From Flavobacterium sp. (GTDB lineage Bacteria > Bacteroidota > Bacteroidia > Flavobacteriales > Flavobacteriaceae): 64,000 nucleotides of DNA. Under the pieces are notes generated by a model. The model saw only the letters and a list, made by a program, of their open reading frames with translations. It did no database searches and was not told the origin of the DNA. Location: assembly GCF_028689845.1 (NCBI RefSeq), contig NZ_JAQVCH010000013.1:1-64000 (forward strand). Reading direction: 5' to 3'. A program made the translations under genes and the position numbers. Positions 21,272-31,306 of the stretch are shown in pieces (position 1 is the stretch's first letter; each line of letters starts with the position of its first letter).

Positions 21272-21660
21272 GTTAACTAATAAAAATCAAATAGAAAATC
21301 GGCTAGTACTTTTGTTAGTAGTCTAGAACTAAACAATTAATTATTTATGCTTTCGTTTATGTTTTTTATTTTGTGGTTTTTTTAAAGATGACTAATGAGT
21401 CTATGAAAAAACTTTTTATTTCAATAAAAAAAAAATAATTGAATTTAAAATGAACTTGAATTTTTTAAACAAGGAATATATCATTGAAAACCATATAAGG
21501 TAGAACTCATTTTCTATCTAAAATCAAATTATTTTGCCTTTTTTTACTATTTCTTTTAAAAATAAGGTGCGTAGTGAAGCCTATAAATTCTTCAATTACA
21601 TCTATATTATTTGTAAATTAGCACCACTTATCAACTCGCATAAAAAATTAAATATTTATC

Positions 21661-22305
21661 ATGGAAGACTTGAGTGATTACAGAAAATCGTATGAAAAAA
21701 GTGAACTTCTTGAAACGACCATTCCAGAAGACCCAATTAATTTATTTCACCGCTGGTTTTATGAAACAGAAGCCCAAAATAATGTAGAAGAAGTAAATGC
21801 AATGACCGTTTCTACTTTAGGATTGGATGGCTTTCCTAAAGCTCGTGTGGTTTTGCTGAAAAAATTTAACGAAGAAGGTTTTATTTTTTATACCAATTAT
21901 GAATCAGAAAAGGGTAGGGCTATAGCGGCTCATCCACAAGTTTGTCTTTCTTTTTTTTGGCATTCTATGGAACGTCAAGTAATCATCAAAGGAATTGCCG
22001 AAAAAACAACAGCAAGTATTTCTGATGGCTATTTTGATTCCAGACCTACCGGAAGCAAATTAGGAGCTATCGTATCCAACCAAAGTTCAATTATTGCGTC
22101 ACGTTTGGTTTTAGAAGAAAAATTGACGTCGCTAGAACACAGTTTTGAAGGAAAAGAAATTCCTCGTCCCGATTTTTGGGGTGGTTATTTAGTACGTCCT
22201 GTTGCCGTAGAATTTTGGCAAGGACGCCCAAACCGATTGCATGATCGTATTCGATATGTACTGCAAGAAGATTATTTCTGGAAAATTGAAAGATTATCTC
22301 CTTAA
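21661..22305 (+). CDS. pdxH: pyridoxamine 5'-phosphate oxidase
   Basis: DGFPKARVVLLKKFNEEGFIFYTNYESEKGRAI; C-terminal EFWQGRPNRLHDRI. Confidence 0.96.
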   Translation: MEDLSDYRKSYEKSELLETTIPEDPINLFHRWFYETEAQNNVEEVNAMTVSTLGLDGFPKARVVLLKKFNEEGFIFYTNYESEKGRAIAAHPQVCLSFFWHSMERQVIIKGIAEKTTASISDGYFDSRPTGSKLGAIVSNQSSIIASRLVLEEKLTSLEHSFEGKEIPRPDFWGGYLVRPVAVEFWQGRPNRLHDRIRYVLQEDYFWKIERLSP

Positions 22306-22434
22306 AATGTAGGAATATACATTCTTATTTAAAAATTTTATGCATTTCATCGATTTTATTTTGCACTTCACCGACATAGTAGTAATATTGACCAAGAAAT
22401 AAAAACAACGTTCTTAAGTCAAAGCACCAAGATA

Positions 22435-22504
22435 TTTGCCCCACATCTACCTTATCGCTTAAAAAATTAGAATAACCTAAAAGGAGTTGCCCCACATCTA
22501 CTTT
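22435..22504. repeat. two direct copies of TTGCCCCACATCTAC(C/T)TT(A/T), 51 bp apart, upstream of CAP gene
   Basis: 22435-22453 ttgccccacatctacctta; 22486-22504 ttgccccacatctactttt. Confidence 0.75.
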
Positions 22505-22524
22505 TAAAACTTAACCCTACTACT

Positions 22525-23016
22525 ATGAAAGCAAAAATGTTAAGAGCATTGTTGCCAATCGCAATTGTGTTCACTATGGTATCCTGTTCTACTTCTGAAA
22601 CTGATGAAGCACCAGCACCTATCGTTCAAAATTTTTCATACTCTACTGTAGAATTAGATTTGATGGATCAAATCAATACCTACCGAGTGAGTGTTGGGTT
22701 AAATGCTTTACAATCAATCAACCACATTTCTTATAAATCGGCTGAGCACAACGACTACATGATTGATAATGATGTAGTAGGTCATCAGCAATTTGAGCAA
22801 CGAGCAAATAACATCAAACAAGTTTTGGGAGCTGTGAAAGTAAGCGAAAATGTAGCTTATAACTTTCAATCTAACGAAGGTGTTTTAAACGCTTGGTTGT
22901 TGAGTGATGGTCATAAAGAAAATTTAGAAGGCGATTATACGCATTTCGGAATATCAATTAAAACAAATCCTGTAAATGGAAAAAAATACTACACCAACAT
23001 TTTTATGAAAAGGTAA
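22525..23016 (+). CDS. CAP/SCP-domain lipoprotein
   Basis: Lipobox TMVSCS; SAEHNDYMIDNDVVGHQQFEQRANNI; NAWLLSDGHKENLEGDYTHFGI. Confidence 0.9.
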   Translation: MKAKMLRALLPIAIVFTMVSCSTSETDEAPAPIVQNFSYSTVELDLMDQINTYRVSVGLNALQSINHISYKSAEHNDYMIDNDVVGHQQFEQRANNIKQVLGAVKVSENVAYNFQSNEGVLNAWLLSDGHKENLEGDYTHFGISIKTNPVNGKKYYTNIFMKR

Positions 23017-23044
23017 TTTTGCCCCGAATTTACCTTAACCTAAA

Positions 23045-23075
23045 GAAACCGCTCCTTATCGAGTGGTTTTTTTTA
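23045..23075 (+). terminator. hairpin terminator after CAP gene, overlapping the end of the convergent gene
   Basis: aaaccgctc cttatc gagtggtttttttt. Confidence 0.65.
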
Positions 23076-23892
23076 TGGTTAATAAATAGAGGTCAGCCAA
23101 TTGATTTTCTGAGTCTTGGTCTTCACAAAGTAAAAAACGAAGAGCTGTATTAGACTCATCAAAAAGTGTAATTCCTTCAAATTTTTGCGTTGCAGAAATT
23201 GGGTGCGTAAACAAAATTTTAAAATCAGCAAGCCGCATCACTCCAACTAAACTTCCCATCACTTCGCCATCAGCAAACGTCGAATTCGAATCTTCGGCCG
23301 CCGCCAAAAAATAGATGGTTTCATTTACTAAAACAGCATCCGTAAAAGTGGTTGAAATATGATTTAACGGTGGTAATGGAATAGGAATATAGTCAATTTT
23401 AGAAGGATTTTCTAAATTTCCCGTCAAGCGGATGATGCCGTTTTGAGCAGCAATTCCGTTTCCGCGTTGAAAAAATAGCCATTCTTTTTCTAAAGGAATT
23501 ACGCCTTCAATATTCATATTTTCTATATCGATTCCAGTTTGAGAACTGATTTTTTCAAACAAAAGAGTCAAATCTAATAACTTGGTTTCTTGTGATTCAA
23601 GATGATACGTAAAAGCTGTTTTGCGTTTTGCGGTGGAACCCGAACCAAAAGCATAAAGTGTTTGGTCTACTTTACAAATGGCTTCTAAATCGTGTTTTAT
23701 CTTTTTTGGAATGTTTTCGGCACTTTGGTCTTGTAATTTAATTTTTGTCAGTTCTTTTTCTGTCAAAGAATAGTGATAGAGATAATTACTGCTATCGGAA
23801 ATTAGATAAAGTTGGTCTTGATGAAAGAGCAAACCAGACGAAGCTCCAAGGCCAACTAATTGAAAAAGTAATTCTAATTGAATTTGTTGCAT
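23056..23892 (-). CDS. hypothetical protein, possible beta-propeller (DUF6929-like)
   Basis: 278 aa; GASSGLLFHQDQLYLISDSSNYLYHYSL...KHDLEAICKVDQTLYAFGSGST; family name from memory. Confidence 0.6.
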   Translation of the reverse strand: MQQIQLELLFQLVGLGASSGLLFHQDQLYLISDSSNYLYHYSLTEKELTKIKLQDQSAENIPKKIKHDLEAICKVDQTLYAFGSGSTAKRKTAFTYHLESQETKLLDLTLLFEKISSQTGIDIENMNIEGVIPLEKEWLFFQRGNGIAAQNGIIRLTGNLENPSKIDYIPIPLPPLNHISTTFTDAVLVNETIYFLAAAEDSNSTFADGEVMGSLVGVMRLADFKILFTHPISATQKFEGITLFDESNTALRFLLCEDQDSENQLADLYLLTIKKTTR

Positions 23893-23938
23893 ACTTTTTT
23901 GTAATTTGTGTAAAATTAATCAAACAATCGCAATTCAA

Positions 23939-24820
23939 ATGAAAAATATCGAAACGACTCAATTTCGCGTTCAGCAACCGATTGAACTTTCTAATTGTCC
24001 CACTTTCGTGAAAGTAGATACTTCTGAAAAAAAGAAAGAGAAAATTTTACAGAAAGTCCGTGAAAACTTAAGCAAAATACAAGACAAAATGTATGCCCAC
24101 AATCGTTATGGTGTTTTAATTTGCTTGCAAGGAATGGATACGGCCGGAAAAGACAGTTTAATTCGCGAAGTTTTTAAAGAATTCAATGCTAGAGGCGTTG
24201 TGGTTCACAGTTTTAAAACGCCCAATTCAACCGAATTAGAACACGATTATTTATGGCGACACTATATCGCTTTGCCCGAAAAAGGAAAATTTGCCGTTTT
24301 TAATCGTACACATTATGAAAATGTGCTGGTCACTCGCGTGCATCCCGAATATATTATGAATGAAAATATTCCCGGAATTGAAAAAGTAGAAGATATTACC
24401 CCAACTTTTTGGGAAAATCGCTTTGAAAGTATCAATGCTTTTGAAAAACATGTGGCGTCAAATGGCGTTATTATCTTAAAGTTTTTTCTTCATTTAAGCA
24501 AAGAAGAACAACGGGAACGCTTATTACGCCGTTTAGAAACCGAAAAACACAATTGGAAATTTTCACCAGGTGATTTAAAAGAGAGATTGCTTTGGGATAA
24601 GTACACCCAATATTATGAAGAAGCTATCAACCGAACTTCTCACCCGCATGCACCTTGGTATATTGTGCCTGCAGACAATAAAGAAACCGCTCGCTATATT
24701 GTAGCCAAATCCATTTTAGACGTGTTAGAAAAGTATACCGATATTCAAGAACCAATTCTGGATGAGGCAGTTAAGCAGAATATTGCTTTTTATCAAGAGC
24801 AATTACGGGCAGAAAAATAA
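23939..24820 (+). CDS. ppk2: PPK2 family polyphosphate:nucleotide phosphotransferase
   Basis: LQGMDTAGKDSLIREVF Walker A, FNRTHYENVLVTRVHPE, LLRRLETEKHNWKFSPGDLKER. Confidence 0.93.
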   Translation: MKNIETTQFRVQQPIELSNCPTFVKVDTSEKKKEKILQKVRENLSKIQDKMYAHNRYGVLICLQGMDTAGKDSLIREVFKEFNARGVVVHSFKTPNSTELEHDYLWRHYIALPEKGKFAVFNRTHYENVLVTRVHPEYIMNENIPGIEKVEDITPTFWENRFESINAFEKHVASNGVIILKFFLHLSKEEQRERLLRRLETEKHNWKFSPGDLKERLLWDKYTQYYEEAINRTSHPHAPWYIVPADNKETARYIVAKSILDVLEKYTDIQEPILDEAVKQNIAFYQEQLRAEK

Positions 24821-24890
24821 GTGTAATCCTCTTGTTTTATAAACAAAAAATCCGATTAAATTTCTTATTTTTGCCGCTTTAAAAAAATCA

Positions 24891-26267
24891 ATGACGCTCA
24901 AAACCTATACACAAGAATTTGGTTATAATTTTCGGTTAGCTTATCCAATTATTATTGGAATGCTTGGGCATACGTTGGTTGGAATTGTAGATAACGCCAT
25001 GGTTGGACAACTCGGTCCGATTGAGTTAGCCGCGGTTTCATTAGGAAACAGTTTTGTGTTCATTGCCATGTCATTAGGCATCGGATTTTCTACTGCCATT
25101 ACTCCAATTGTGGCAGAAGCTGATGGCGAAAACTCGATTGAAAAAGGGCGTAATGCTTTTCATAACGGCTTGTTTTTATGTACGTTATTGGGTGTAATTT
25201 TATTTTTGTTAATCTTTTTTGCAAAGCCTTTAATCACTTTAATGGGTCAGCCAGAAGAGGTGGTTAATTTAGCAAAACCGTATTTAGATATCGTTGCTTT
25301 TTCGTTGATTCCACTCATTATGTTTCAAGCCTATAAGCAGTTTGCCGATGGTAAAAGTGAAACTAAATATTCGATGTGGGCAACCATTTTAGGAAATATC
25401 ATTAACATTATCATTAATTATTTTTTAATTTTCGGAATTGGTATTTTTCCAAAAATGGGCATCGTTGGAGCCGCAATTGGTACGATTGTTTCAAGAATTG
25501 TAATGTTGGCTTTTATGCATTATATGATGGTTAAAAAGCCAAAGTTCCATCCGTATTTTAAAAAATTCAGTTGGGCAGAAATACAAAAAAGTACCATTCA
25601 GAAAATCGTGAATTTAGGAACTCCTTCTGCTTTACAAATGTTTTTTGAAGTCGGTCTTTTTACGGGTGCCGTTTGGCTCAGTGGTATGATCGGAACAACC
25701 AGTCAAGCCGCCAATCAAATTGCGTTGAGTTTGGCTTCCTTAACCTTTATGTTTGCAATGGGTTTGAGTGTTGCTGCCATGATTCGGGTGGGCAACCAAA
25801 AAGGATTACGCGATTATAAAAAACTGCGAATTGTAGCTTTTTCTATCTTTTTATTGGCTATTCTTTTAGAGGTCGTTTTTGCTTCTATTTTTATACTATT
25901 TCATCAAATTTTACCGCTTCCCTTCTTAAATCTAGAGCAGTCGGTTCATTTACAAGAAAATTTAGAAGTGGTGGCTATTGCCTCTCAATTGTTGTTGGTA
26001 GCTTCTTTGTTTCAAATTTCTGATGGATTGCAAGTCGTTGTTTTAGGAGCGTTAAGAGGAATTCAAGACGTGAAAATCCCAATGTATATCACGTTTGTAG
26101 CCTATTGGATTATTGGTTTTCCCATCTCTATTTTTTTAGGACTATATACGCCATTAAAAGCGATGGGCGTTTGGATTGGACTCTTAGCTGGATTGACGGC
26201 AGCTGCTGTTTTTCTATTTTACCGATTCAATAAAATCACAAAGAAATTAATTATAGACAATCAATAA
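24891..26267 (+). CDS. MATE family efflux transporter
   Basis: 12-TM-like; GHTLVGIVDNAMVGQLGPIELAAVSLGNS. Confidence 0.95.
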   Translation: MTLKTYTQEFGYNFRLAYPIIIGMLGHTLVGIVDNAMVGQLGPIELAAVSLGNSFVFIAMSLGIGFSTAITPIVAEADGENSIEKGRNAFHNGLFLCTLLGVILFLLIFFAKPLITLMGQPEEVVNLAKPYLDIVAFSLIPLIMFQAYKQFADGKSETKYSMWATILGNIINIIINYFLIFGIGIFPKMGIVGAAIGTIVSRIVMLAFMHYMMVKKPKFHPYFKKFSWAEIQKSTIQKIVNLGTPSALQMFFEVGLFTGAVWLSGMIGTTSQAANQIALSLASLTFMFAMGLSVAAMIRVGNQKGLRDYKKLRIVAFSIFLLAILLEVVFASIFILFHQILPLPFLNLEQSVHLQENLEVVAIASQLLLVASLFQISDGLQVVVLGALRGIQDVKIPMYITFVAYWIIGFPISIFLGLYTPLKAMGVWIGLLAGLTAAAVFLFYRFNKITKKLIIDNQ

Positions 26268-26269
26268 AT

Positions 26270-26707
26270 ATGGAAATTAAACCACAATTCGGACTAGATA
26301 AATTGCTTTTCGGAATGAAGCAAAAGCACATTGAAGCAATGTATGGGAAAGCGGATACTGAATTTAAAGATGAAGACGAGAATCAAATTTTAGTTTACAA
26401 TCAGTTAAAAGCTCGTTTGACTTTATATGCCGAAGAGGATTTTAGATTAGGTTATATCGTGCTTTCAAATCCAGAAGCAGAAATAAAAGGTCAAAAAATT
26501 ATAGGAAAAAATAGCACAGAAGCTAAAAAACTTGTTCAGAAAATGGGTCTGCAAACTTTTGAAGAAGAATCTTTTGACACCCTTACCAATTATTTTAATG
26601 AAGATTATTGGACAATTCTTCAAGCCGAATATGGCGAAATCGTAAAAATAGAAATCGGAGCCATTATCAAAAACCAAGATGAATTCGATTGGAAATTTCA
26701 AGCATAA
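26270..26707 (+). CDS. hypothetical protein downstream of MATE
   Basis: 145 aa; 2-nt gap from MATE gene. Confidence 0.65.
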   Translation: MEIKPQFGLDKLLFGMKQKHIEAMYGKADTEFKDEDENQILVYNQLKARLTLYAEEDFRLGYIVLSNPEAEIKGQKIIGKNSTEAKKLVQKMGLQTFEEESFDTLTNYFNEDYWTILQAEYGEIVKIEIGAIIKNQDEFDWKFQA

Positions 26708-26745
26708 AAAAAGCACCAAGTGAACAAATTCGCTTGGTGCTTTTT
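26706..26745. terminator. bidirectional terminator between convergent genes
   Basis: aaaaaagcaccaagtg aacaaatt cgcttggtgcttttt. Confidence 0.88.
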
Positions 26746-26761
26746 CTATTATGAACGCCGA

Positions 26762-27868
26762 TTACTCTGGCATTTTTTCTAACATTTCCACTTCAAATAT
26801 CAAATGTGCATTTGGCGGAATAACACCACCAGCCCCTGCTTCACCATATCCCAATGAAGGCGGAATAAACAATATAGCTTTATCGCCAAAGTTTAATTTA
26901 TCTAATCCTTCAATAAATCCAGGAATCATTCCACCTTTATTTCCATATTGAAATGGAATCGGCGTATAGGCTTTTGCATCTGCTCGCTGTTGATTGAATT
27001 TTCCAAACGCTTTAGAAACCTCTTCATAACTGCTGTCAAACAATTCTCCAGAATCAAAATATCCTGCATAATGAATGAACACTTGCGTGCCTTCTGTTGG
27101 TTTTACACCAGTTCCTTTGGTTGTGATTTTATAAGCTAAACCAGAAGGTAAAACGGTTGCATCTTTTTTGTTTTTAGCAAAATAAGCTGTTTTTTCGTCC
27201 ATTGCTTTTTTGTAAGGAGCTAAGGCTACTTTTTTCTTTTCTGCTTCTTCTGCCGCTCTTTTCTTTTGGTTTTCTTGTTCAACCGCTATTCGATCTTTAA
27301 AAACTTTTGGAGCGTCAAATTTCTTTGCCGCATCACCAATTCTAATAATCGTTACCTTATCCATCACATCATTTTGCACAATAGCATTCACTACGTCTTG
27401 TCCTTCTACTACTTTACCAAAAACAGTATGTTTTCCGTCTAAATGTGGCGTTGGCACGTGCGTGATAAAAAACTGTGAGCCATTTGTTCCAGCACCAGCA
27501 TTGGCCATGGATAAAATGCCAGGAGCATTGTGTTTTAAATCGGTAATTTCATCAGCAAACTTATACCCTGGGCCACCACTTCCGTTGCCAGAAGGATCTC
27601 CGCCTTGAATCATGAAATTTGCAATAACCCGATGAAATTTTAAACCGTCATAAAAGGGTTTTCCTTTTAAGGCTGCATCGGTAACTTCAGTATTGGTTCC
27701 TTCTGCTAAGGAAACGAAATTGGCTACTGTAATCGGTGTTTTTTCGTATTCTAATTTTAAAAGAATGTCGCCTTTGATGGTTTGAATTTTGGCATAAATT
27801 CCGTTTTCTGTTTGTGCAGTTGCCGACAAACTAACTAAGGCTAAAAAAAGATAAGTTATTTTTTTCAT
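26762..27868 (-). CDS. cyclophilin-FKBP fusion peptidyl-prolyl isomerase
   Basis: N-terminal cyclophilin ([27 protein letters not shown]...NGSQFFIT), C-terminal FKBP ([18 protein letters not shown]...[14 protein letters not shown]). Confidence 0.93.
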   Translation of the reverse strand: MKKITYLFLALVSLSATAQTENGIYAKIQTIKGDILLKLEYEKTPITVANFVSLAEGTNTEVTDAALKGKPFYDGLKFHRVIANFMIQGGDPSGNGSGGPGYKFADEITDLKHNAPGILSMANAGAGTNGSQFFITHVPTPHLDGKHTVFGKVVEGQDVVNAIVQNDVMDKVTIIRIGDAAKKFDAPKVFKDRIAVEQENQKKRAAEEAEKKKVALAPYKKAMDEKTAYFAKNKKDATVLPSGLAYKITTKGTGVKPTEGTQVFIHYAGYFDSGELFDSSYEEVSKAFGKFNQQRADAKAYTPIPFQYGNKGGMIPGFIEGLDKLNFGDKAILFIPPSLGYGEAGAGGVIPPNAHLIFEVEMLEKMPE

Positions 27869-27878
27869 CTTGAAATTA

Positions 27879-29006
27879 TTAAGGTTGAGGTAATTTTTCT
27901 AGTAATTCTAATTCAAATATTAAATTGGCATTTGGTGGAATGACGGCTCCCGCACCCGCTTCGCCATAACCTAAAGAAGCAGGAATGAATAAAATGGCTT
28001 TATCGCCTAGATTCATTTTTTCTAAGCCTTCTAAAAATCCGGGAATCAAACCGGTTTTATTGCCATATTCAAATGGAAATGGGGTATAGGCTTTGGCATC
28101 AGCTCTGTTTTGGTCAAATTTTCCGAATGCTTTAGCCACTTCTTCATAACTGGTGTCAAAAAGTTCTCCGCCTTCAAAATAGCCCGCATAATGCACATAA
28201 ACCGTAGAGCCGACAGCTGGTTTTTTGCCGTTACCTTTTTCAAAAATGGTATATTCTAATCCTGTAGAAGATTTTTTTGCCACTTTCTTTTGTTCTTGAA
28301 AGAAGGATAATTTTTGAGTAATAACTTCTTTAAATTCAGTTAAAAAAGCTTCTTTTTTAAGGGCTTCTTCTGCTTCTGTTTTCTTTCTATTTTCCGCTTC
28401 AGTAATCAAACGGTCATTAAATACTTTAACTGCATTAAATTTCTTCGCTTTTTCGCCAATTCGTACAATTTTAACGTGCTCAATCACATCGTCTTTCACA
28501 ATGGCATTGACCACTTCTTGTCCTTCTTTTACTTTTCCAAAAACGGTGTGACGACCGTCTAAAAAGGGAGTTTCAACATGCGTAATAAAAAACTGTGAAC
28601 CATTTGTTCCAGGACCTGCATTGGCCATCGATAAAATACCAGGGCCATCATGTGATAAATCGGTAATTTCGTCCATGAAATTATAGCCAGGACCACCCGT
28701 TCCGTCGCCATTTGGATCACCACCCTGAATCATGAAATTGGCTTCCACACGATGAAATTTTAAACCATCATAAAAAGGAACTCCTTTTTTTGGTTCTAAA
28801 GTTACGTGTTGGTTTTTTCCTTCGGCTAATAAAATAAAATTAGCGACTGTAATTGGTGTTTTTTCATATTCTAGCGAAACGATTATTTCTCCTTTATTGG
28901 TTTTGATGATTCCGAAAATGCCATCGCCTAAGCGGTCATAATTTTCACCACAAGAAACAAAAAGTAAGCTAAAGAGACTCACAACGAGTAAGACAGATTT
29001 TTTCAT
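27879..29006 (-). CDS. cyclophilin-FKBP fusion peptidyl-prolyl isomerase, lipoprotein, paralogue of 26762-27868
   Basis: Same two-domain layout; [21 protein letters not shown] lipobox; start moved to 29006. Confidence 0.92.
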   Translation of the reverse strand: MKKSVLLVVSLFSLLFVSCGENYDRLGDGIFGIIKTNKGEIIVSLEYEKTPITVANFILLAEGKNQHVTLEPKKGVPFYDGLKFHRVEANFMIQGGDPNGDGTGGPGYNFMDEITDLSHDGPGILSMANAGPGTNGSQFFITHVETPFLDGRHTVFGKVKEGQEVVNAIVKDDVIEHVKIVRIGEKAKKFNAVKVFNDRLITEAENRKKTEAEEALKKEAFLTEFKEVITQKLSFFQEQKKVAKKSSTGLEYTIFEKGNGKKPAVGSTVYVHYAGYFEGGELFDTSYEEVAKAFGKFDQNRADAKAYTPFPFEYGNKTGLIPGFLEGLEKMNLGDKAILFIPASLGYGEAGAGAVIPPNANLIFELELLEKLPQP

Positions 29007-29010
29007 TTTT

Positions 29011-29592
29011 TTAATTTTCAGTAATTTTAATTGGTTTTTGTAATTCATTTTCTTTTATAAAATCGGTTAAAGTAACAGTGCACCGAATAGGAATATTTGG
29101 GCCGATTCTATTCTTATCACCCAAATAGCCATAGGCAATGTGTGAGGGAAATAAAAAGGTTACTTTTTCATTTTTTCGCATTAGTTTGATTCCGTCTTGA
29201 ATGCCAAGCATGATTTCTTGTTTGTCAACTAAATAATCTTGCGGTCGCAATTCTAAAGCTGTATAAATAACATTTCCTTTTAAATCGTAAATTTCATAGT
29301 CAAAATAAGCCATATCTCCTCGTTTTGGCGTTAGGGTATCTTTTTCATTCCGAATATCGTAGGTGTACCAATAGCCTTTTTCAGAGCTATAAAACTTGTT
29401 TTGTGGCTGGCTTTTGATAATGGAATCAATTATTTTTTCTTCTTCAGAAATTAGTTTTTTATTTCGATTCACAGATTCTTTCATAAAACTCCCCGATGAC
29501 TTTTGAATAGGTCGTCGAGCTTCTGGTTCTTGACAACCAAAAACAAAAAGCAGGCCAAAGCATAAAAGGATTAAAAATAACTTCGCTTTCAT
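29011..29592 (-). CDS. gldI: gliding motility-associated FKBP-type PPIase lipoprotein GldI
   Basis: Lipobox FVFGCQEPEARRPI; FKBP domain (GDMAYFDYEIYDLKGNVIY...FLFPSHIAYGYLG). Confidence 0.85.
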   Translation of the reverse strand: MKAKLFLILLCFGLLFVFGCQEPEARRPIQKSSGSFMKESVNRNKKLISEEEKIIDSIIKSQPQNKFYSSEKGYWYTYDIRNEKDTLTPKRGDMAYFDYEIYDLKGNVIYTALELRPQDYLVDKQEIMLGIQDGIKLMRKNEKVTFLFPSHIAYGYLGDKNRIGPNIPIRCTVTLTDFIKENELQKPIKITEN

Positions 29593-30606
29593 TTAGAATT
29601 TTAAATTTGGATTATGTTGTACAACTTCTTCAAAAAACTGAATGGTTTCTTTCATTGATAAATAAGACTTTCCGCCGGCAGCATTTTTATGACCACCACC
29701 ATGAAAATAGGTTCTTGCCAATTGATTCACATCAAAATCGCCAATTGAACGAAGCGAAATCTTGATAATTCCTTCTTCCTTATTTTCAATAAAAATCGCG
29801 GTAAAGATAATACCTTTAATAGATAATCCATAGTTCACAATGCCTTCTGTATCGCCTTTTTTAAAGTGAAAACGGTCTAGTTCCGCTTGTGATAACGTAA
29901 TATAAGAGGTTTTATGATTTTTTAAAACCTTCATATTTTGTAAAGCACGACCTAGTAATTGTAGACTTTCGTAGGAACTATTGTTGAATAATGAGTTGTG
30001 AATTTGGCTATTCTCAACGCCTAAATCAATTAATTGTGCGACAATTCGATGTGTTTTTCCGGTTGTTTTCGGAAATTTAAAAGAGCCAGAATCGGTTACA
30101 ATGCCCGTATATAAACAAGTAGCAATGGTTTTGTCTACAAATGAACTATCGCCTAACGCTTCGATAAAATCAAAAATCATCTCGCAAGTAGAACCATATT
30201 GCGTATCCGAAAAAGTTACTGCGGCATAATTGGCTGGAGCTTCATGGTGATCGATTAAGATAAATGGCGTTTGAAGCGTGATGAGCTCTTGTTCCATTTC
30301 GCCTGTTCGATGAAACGCATTAAAATCTAAGGTGAAAATTAAATCGGCTTCTTCCAAAATCGCTTTTGAAGCAATTTTATCTCGTTCATACAATTTTACC
30401 GTATCGGCACCTGGCAACCAAGCCAAAAAATCTGGAAATTCATTTGGTGATAAAACCGTAGCGGCAATTCCTTTGTTTTTTAGATAATGATATAAACCTA
30501 AAGTAGAACCCATTGCGTCTCCATCGGGATTTCGGTGTGGAATAATTACTACTTTTTTGGCGATAGAAAGTAACTTTTTGGTCGTGCTAATTTGTGCTGC
30601 TGTCAT
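29593..30606 (-). CDS. DHH/DHHA1 phosphoesterase (NrnA-like oligoribonuclease/PAP phosphatase)
   Basis: IIPHRNPDGDAMGSTLGLYHYL, LIDHHEAP, GGGHKNAAGGKS. Confidence 0.93.
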   Translation of the reverse strand: MTAAQISTTKKLLSIAKKVVIIPHRNPDGDAMGSTLGLYHYLKNKGIAATVLSPNEFPDFLAWLPGADTVKLYERDKIASKAILEEADLIFTLDFNAFHRTGEMEQELITLQTPFILIDHHEAPANYAAVTFSDTQYGSTCEMIFDFIEALGDSSFVDKTIATCLYTGIVTDSGSFKFPKTTGKTHRIVAQLIDLGVENSQIHNSLFNNSSYESLQLLGRALQNMKVLKNHKTSYITLSQAELDRFHFKKGDTEGIVNYGLSIKGIIFTAIFIENKEEGIIKISLRSIGDFDVNQLARTYFHGGGHKNAAGGKSYLSMKETIQFFEEVVQHNPNLKF

Positions 30607-30641
30607 AGTTTGCGAAGTTACATTTTTTTAGTGAAAAGTTT

Positions 30642-31017
30642 TTATTTCGCTAAGAAAAGTCCGAACCAAACCGCTAAAAGTCCAATCAGAACACTCAAAC
30701 CAATATAAGTAAAAGCCAAGCCGAGCTGGTTGTTTTGAATAAGTTGGATGTTTTCAAATCCAAAAGTAGAGAAAGTTGTATAGCCACCACAAAATCCAGT
30801 GATGAATAAAAAGCGTAAATCGGTATTGGTCGCAAATAATTTATTAGAAAAACCAACCAATAAACCTATTAAAAAACAGCCAATTACATTCACAAAAAAA
30901 GTAGCAAGTGGAAACGAATTGGTATAAAATTTTTGAGTCAATAACGAAGTTCCATAACGAAAAACGCTACCTAATCCGCCACCTAAAAAAATAAAAAGAA
31001 ATGTTTTTAACATGACC
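30642..31017 (-). CDS. crcB: fluoride efflux transporter CrcB
   Basis: GGGLGSVFRYGTS...FCGGYTTFSTFGFE; internal ATG at 31017/31011 preferred over TTG at 31088. Confidence 0.92.
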
Positions 31018-31023
31018 ATCGAT

Positions 31024-31070
31024 TTAACGCACGTTCCAAAAGTAATAAATTTATTAGGAACAGGCGTTAA
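31024..31070 (-). promoter_or_regulatory. inverted repeat in the crcB leader
   Basis: TTAACGCacGTTCC N19 GGAACagGCGTTAA; 12 paired bp with a 2x2 internal loop. Confidence 0.5.
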
Positions 31071-31306
31071 TGCAGTTACAATAATCAAAATTGTGAAGTA
31101 AAGCGAAATGCTAATTTAGAATAAGATTTTTGGTAACTGTTGTCGCAGAAATCGTTTTGATTGATTGCATGATACCTCAGAGCTACCAATTGATTTTTTA
31201 AACGCTGCTTTATTTCAATACCTTTTTAAGACTATTTTTTTTGTACGGTCCGCACGAAAGGATTTGTGTGAGAGCGGTGAAAAGGCAAAAACTTACTAAT
31301 AATTGA

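Noticed and set aside
21215-21290. Integron attC-like site near GTTAGCTACG...GTTAACT
   Set aside because: Core sites do not match RYYYAAC/GTTRRRY and no integrase is present.
22340-22402. 20-aa ORF MHFIDFILHFTDIVVILTKK after pdxH
   Set aside because: Too short, no coupling or RBS evidence; could be chance in AT-rich DNA or a gene remnant.
31018-31130. Fluoride riboswitch upstream of crcB
   Set aside because: Conserved fluoride riboswitch sequence not recognised; only a generic inverted repeat is supported, reported separately.
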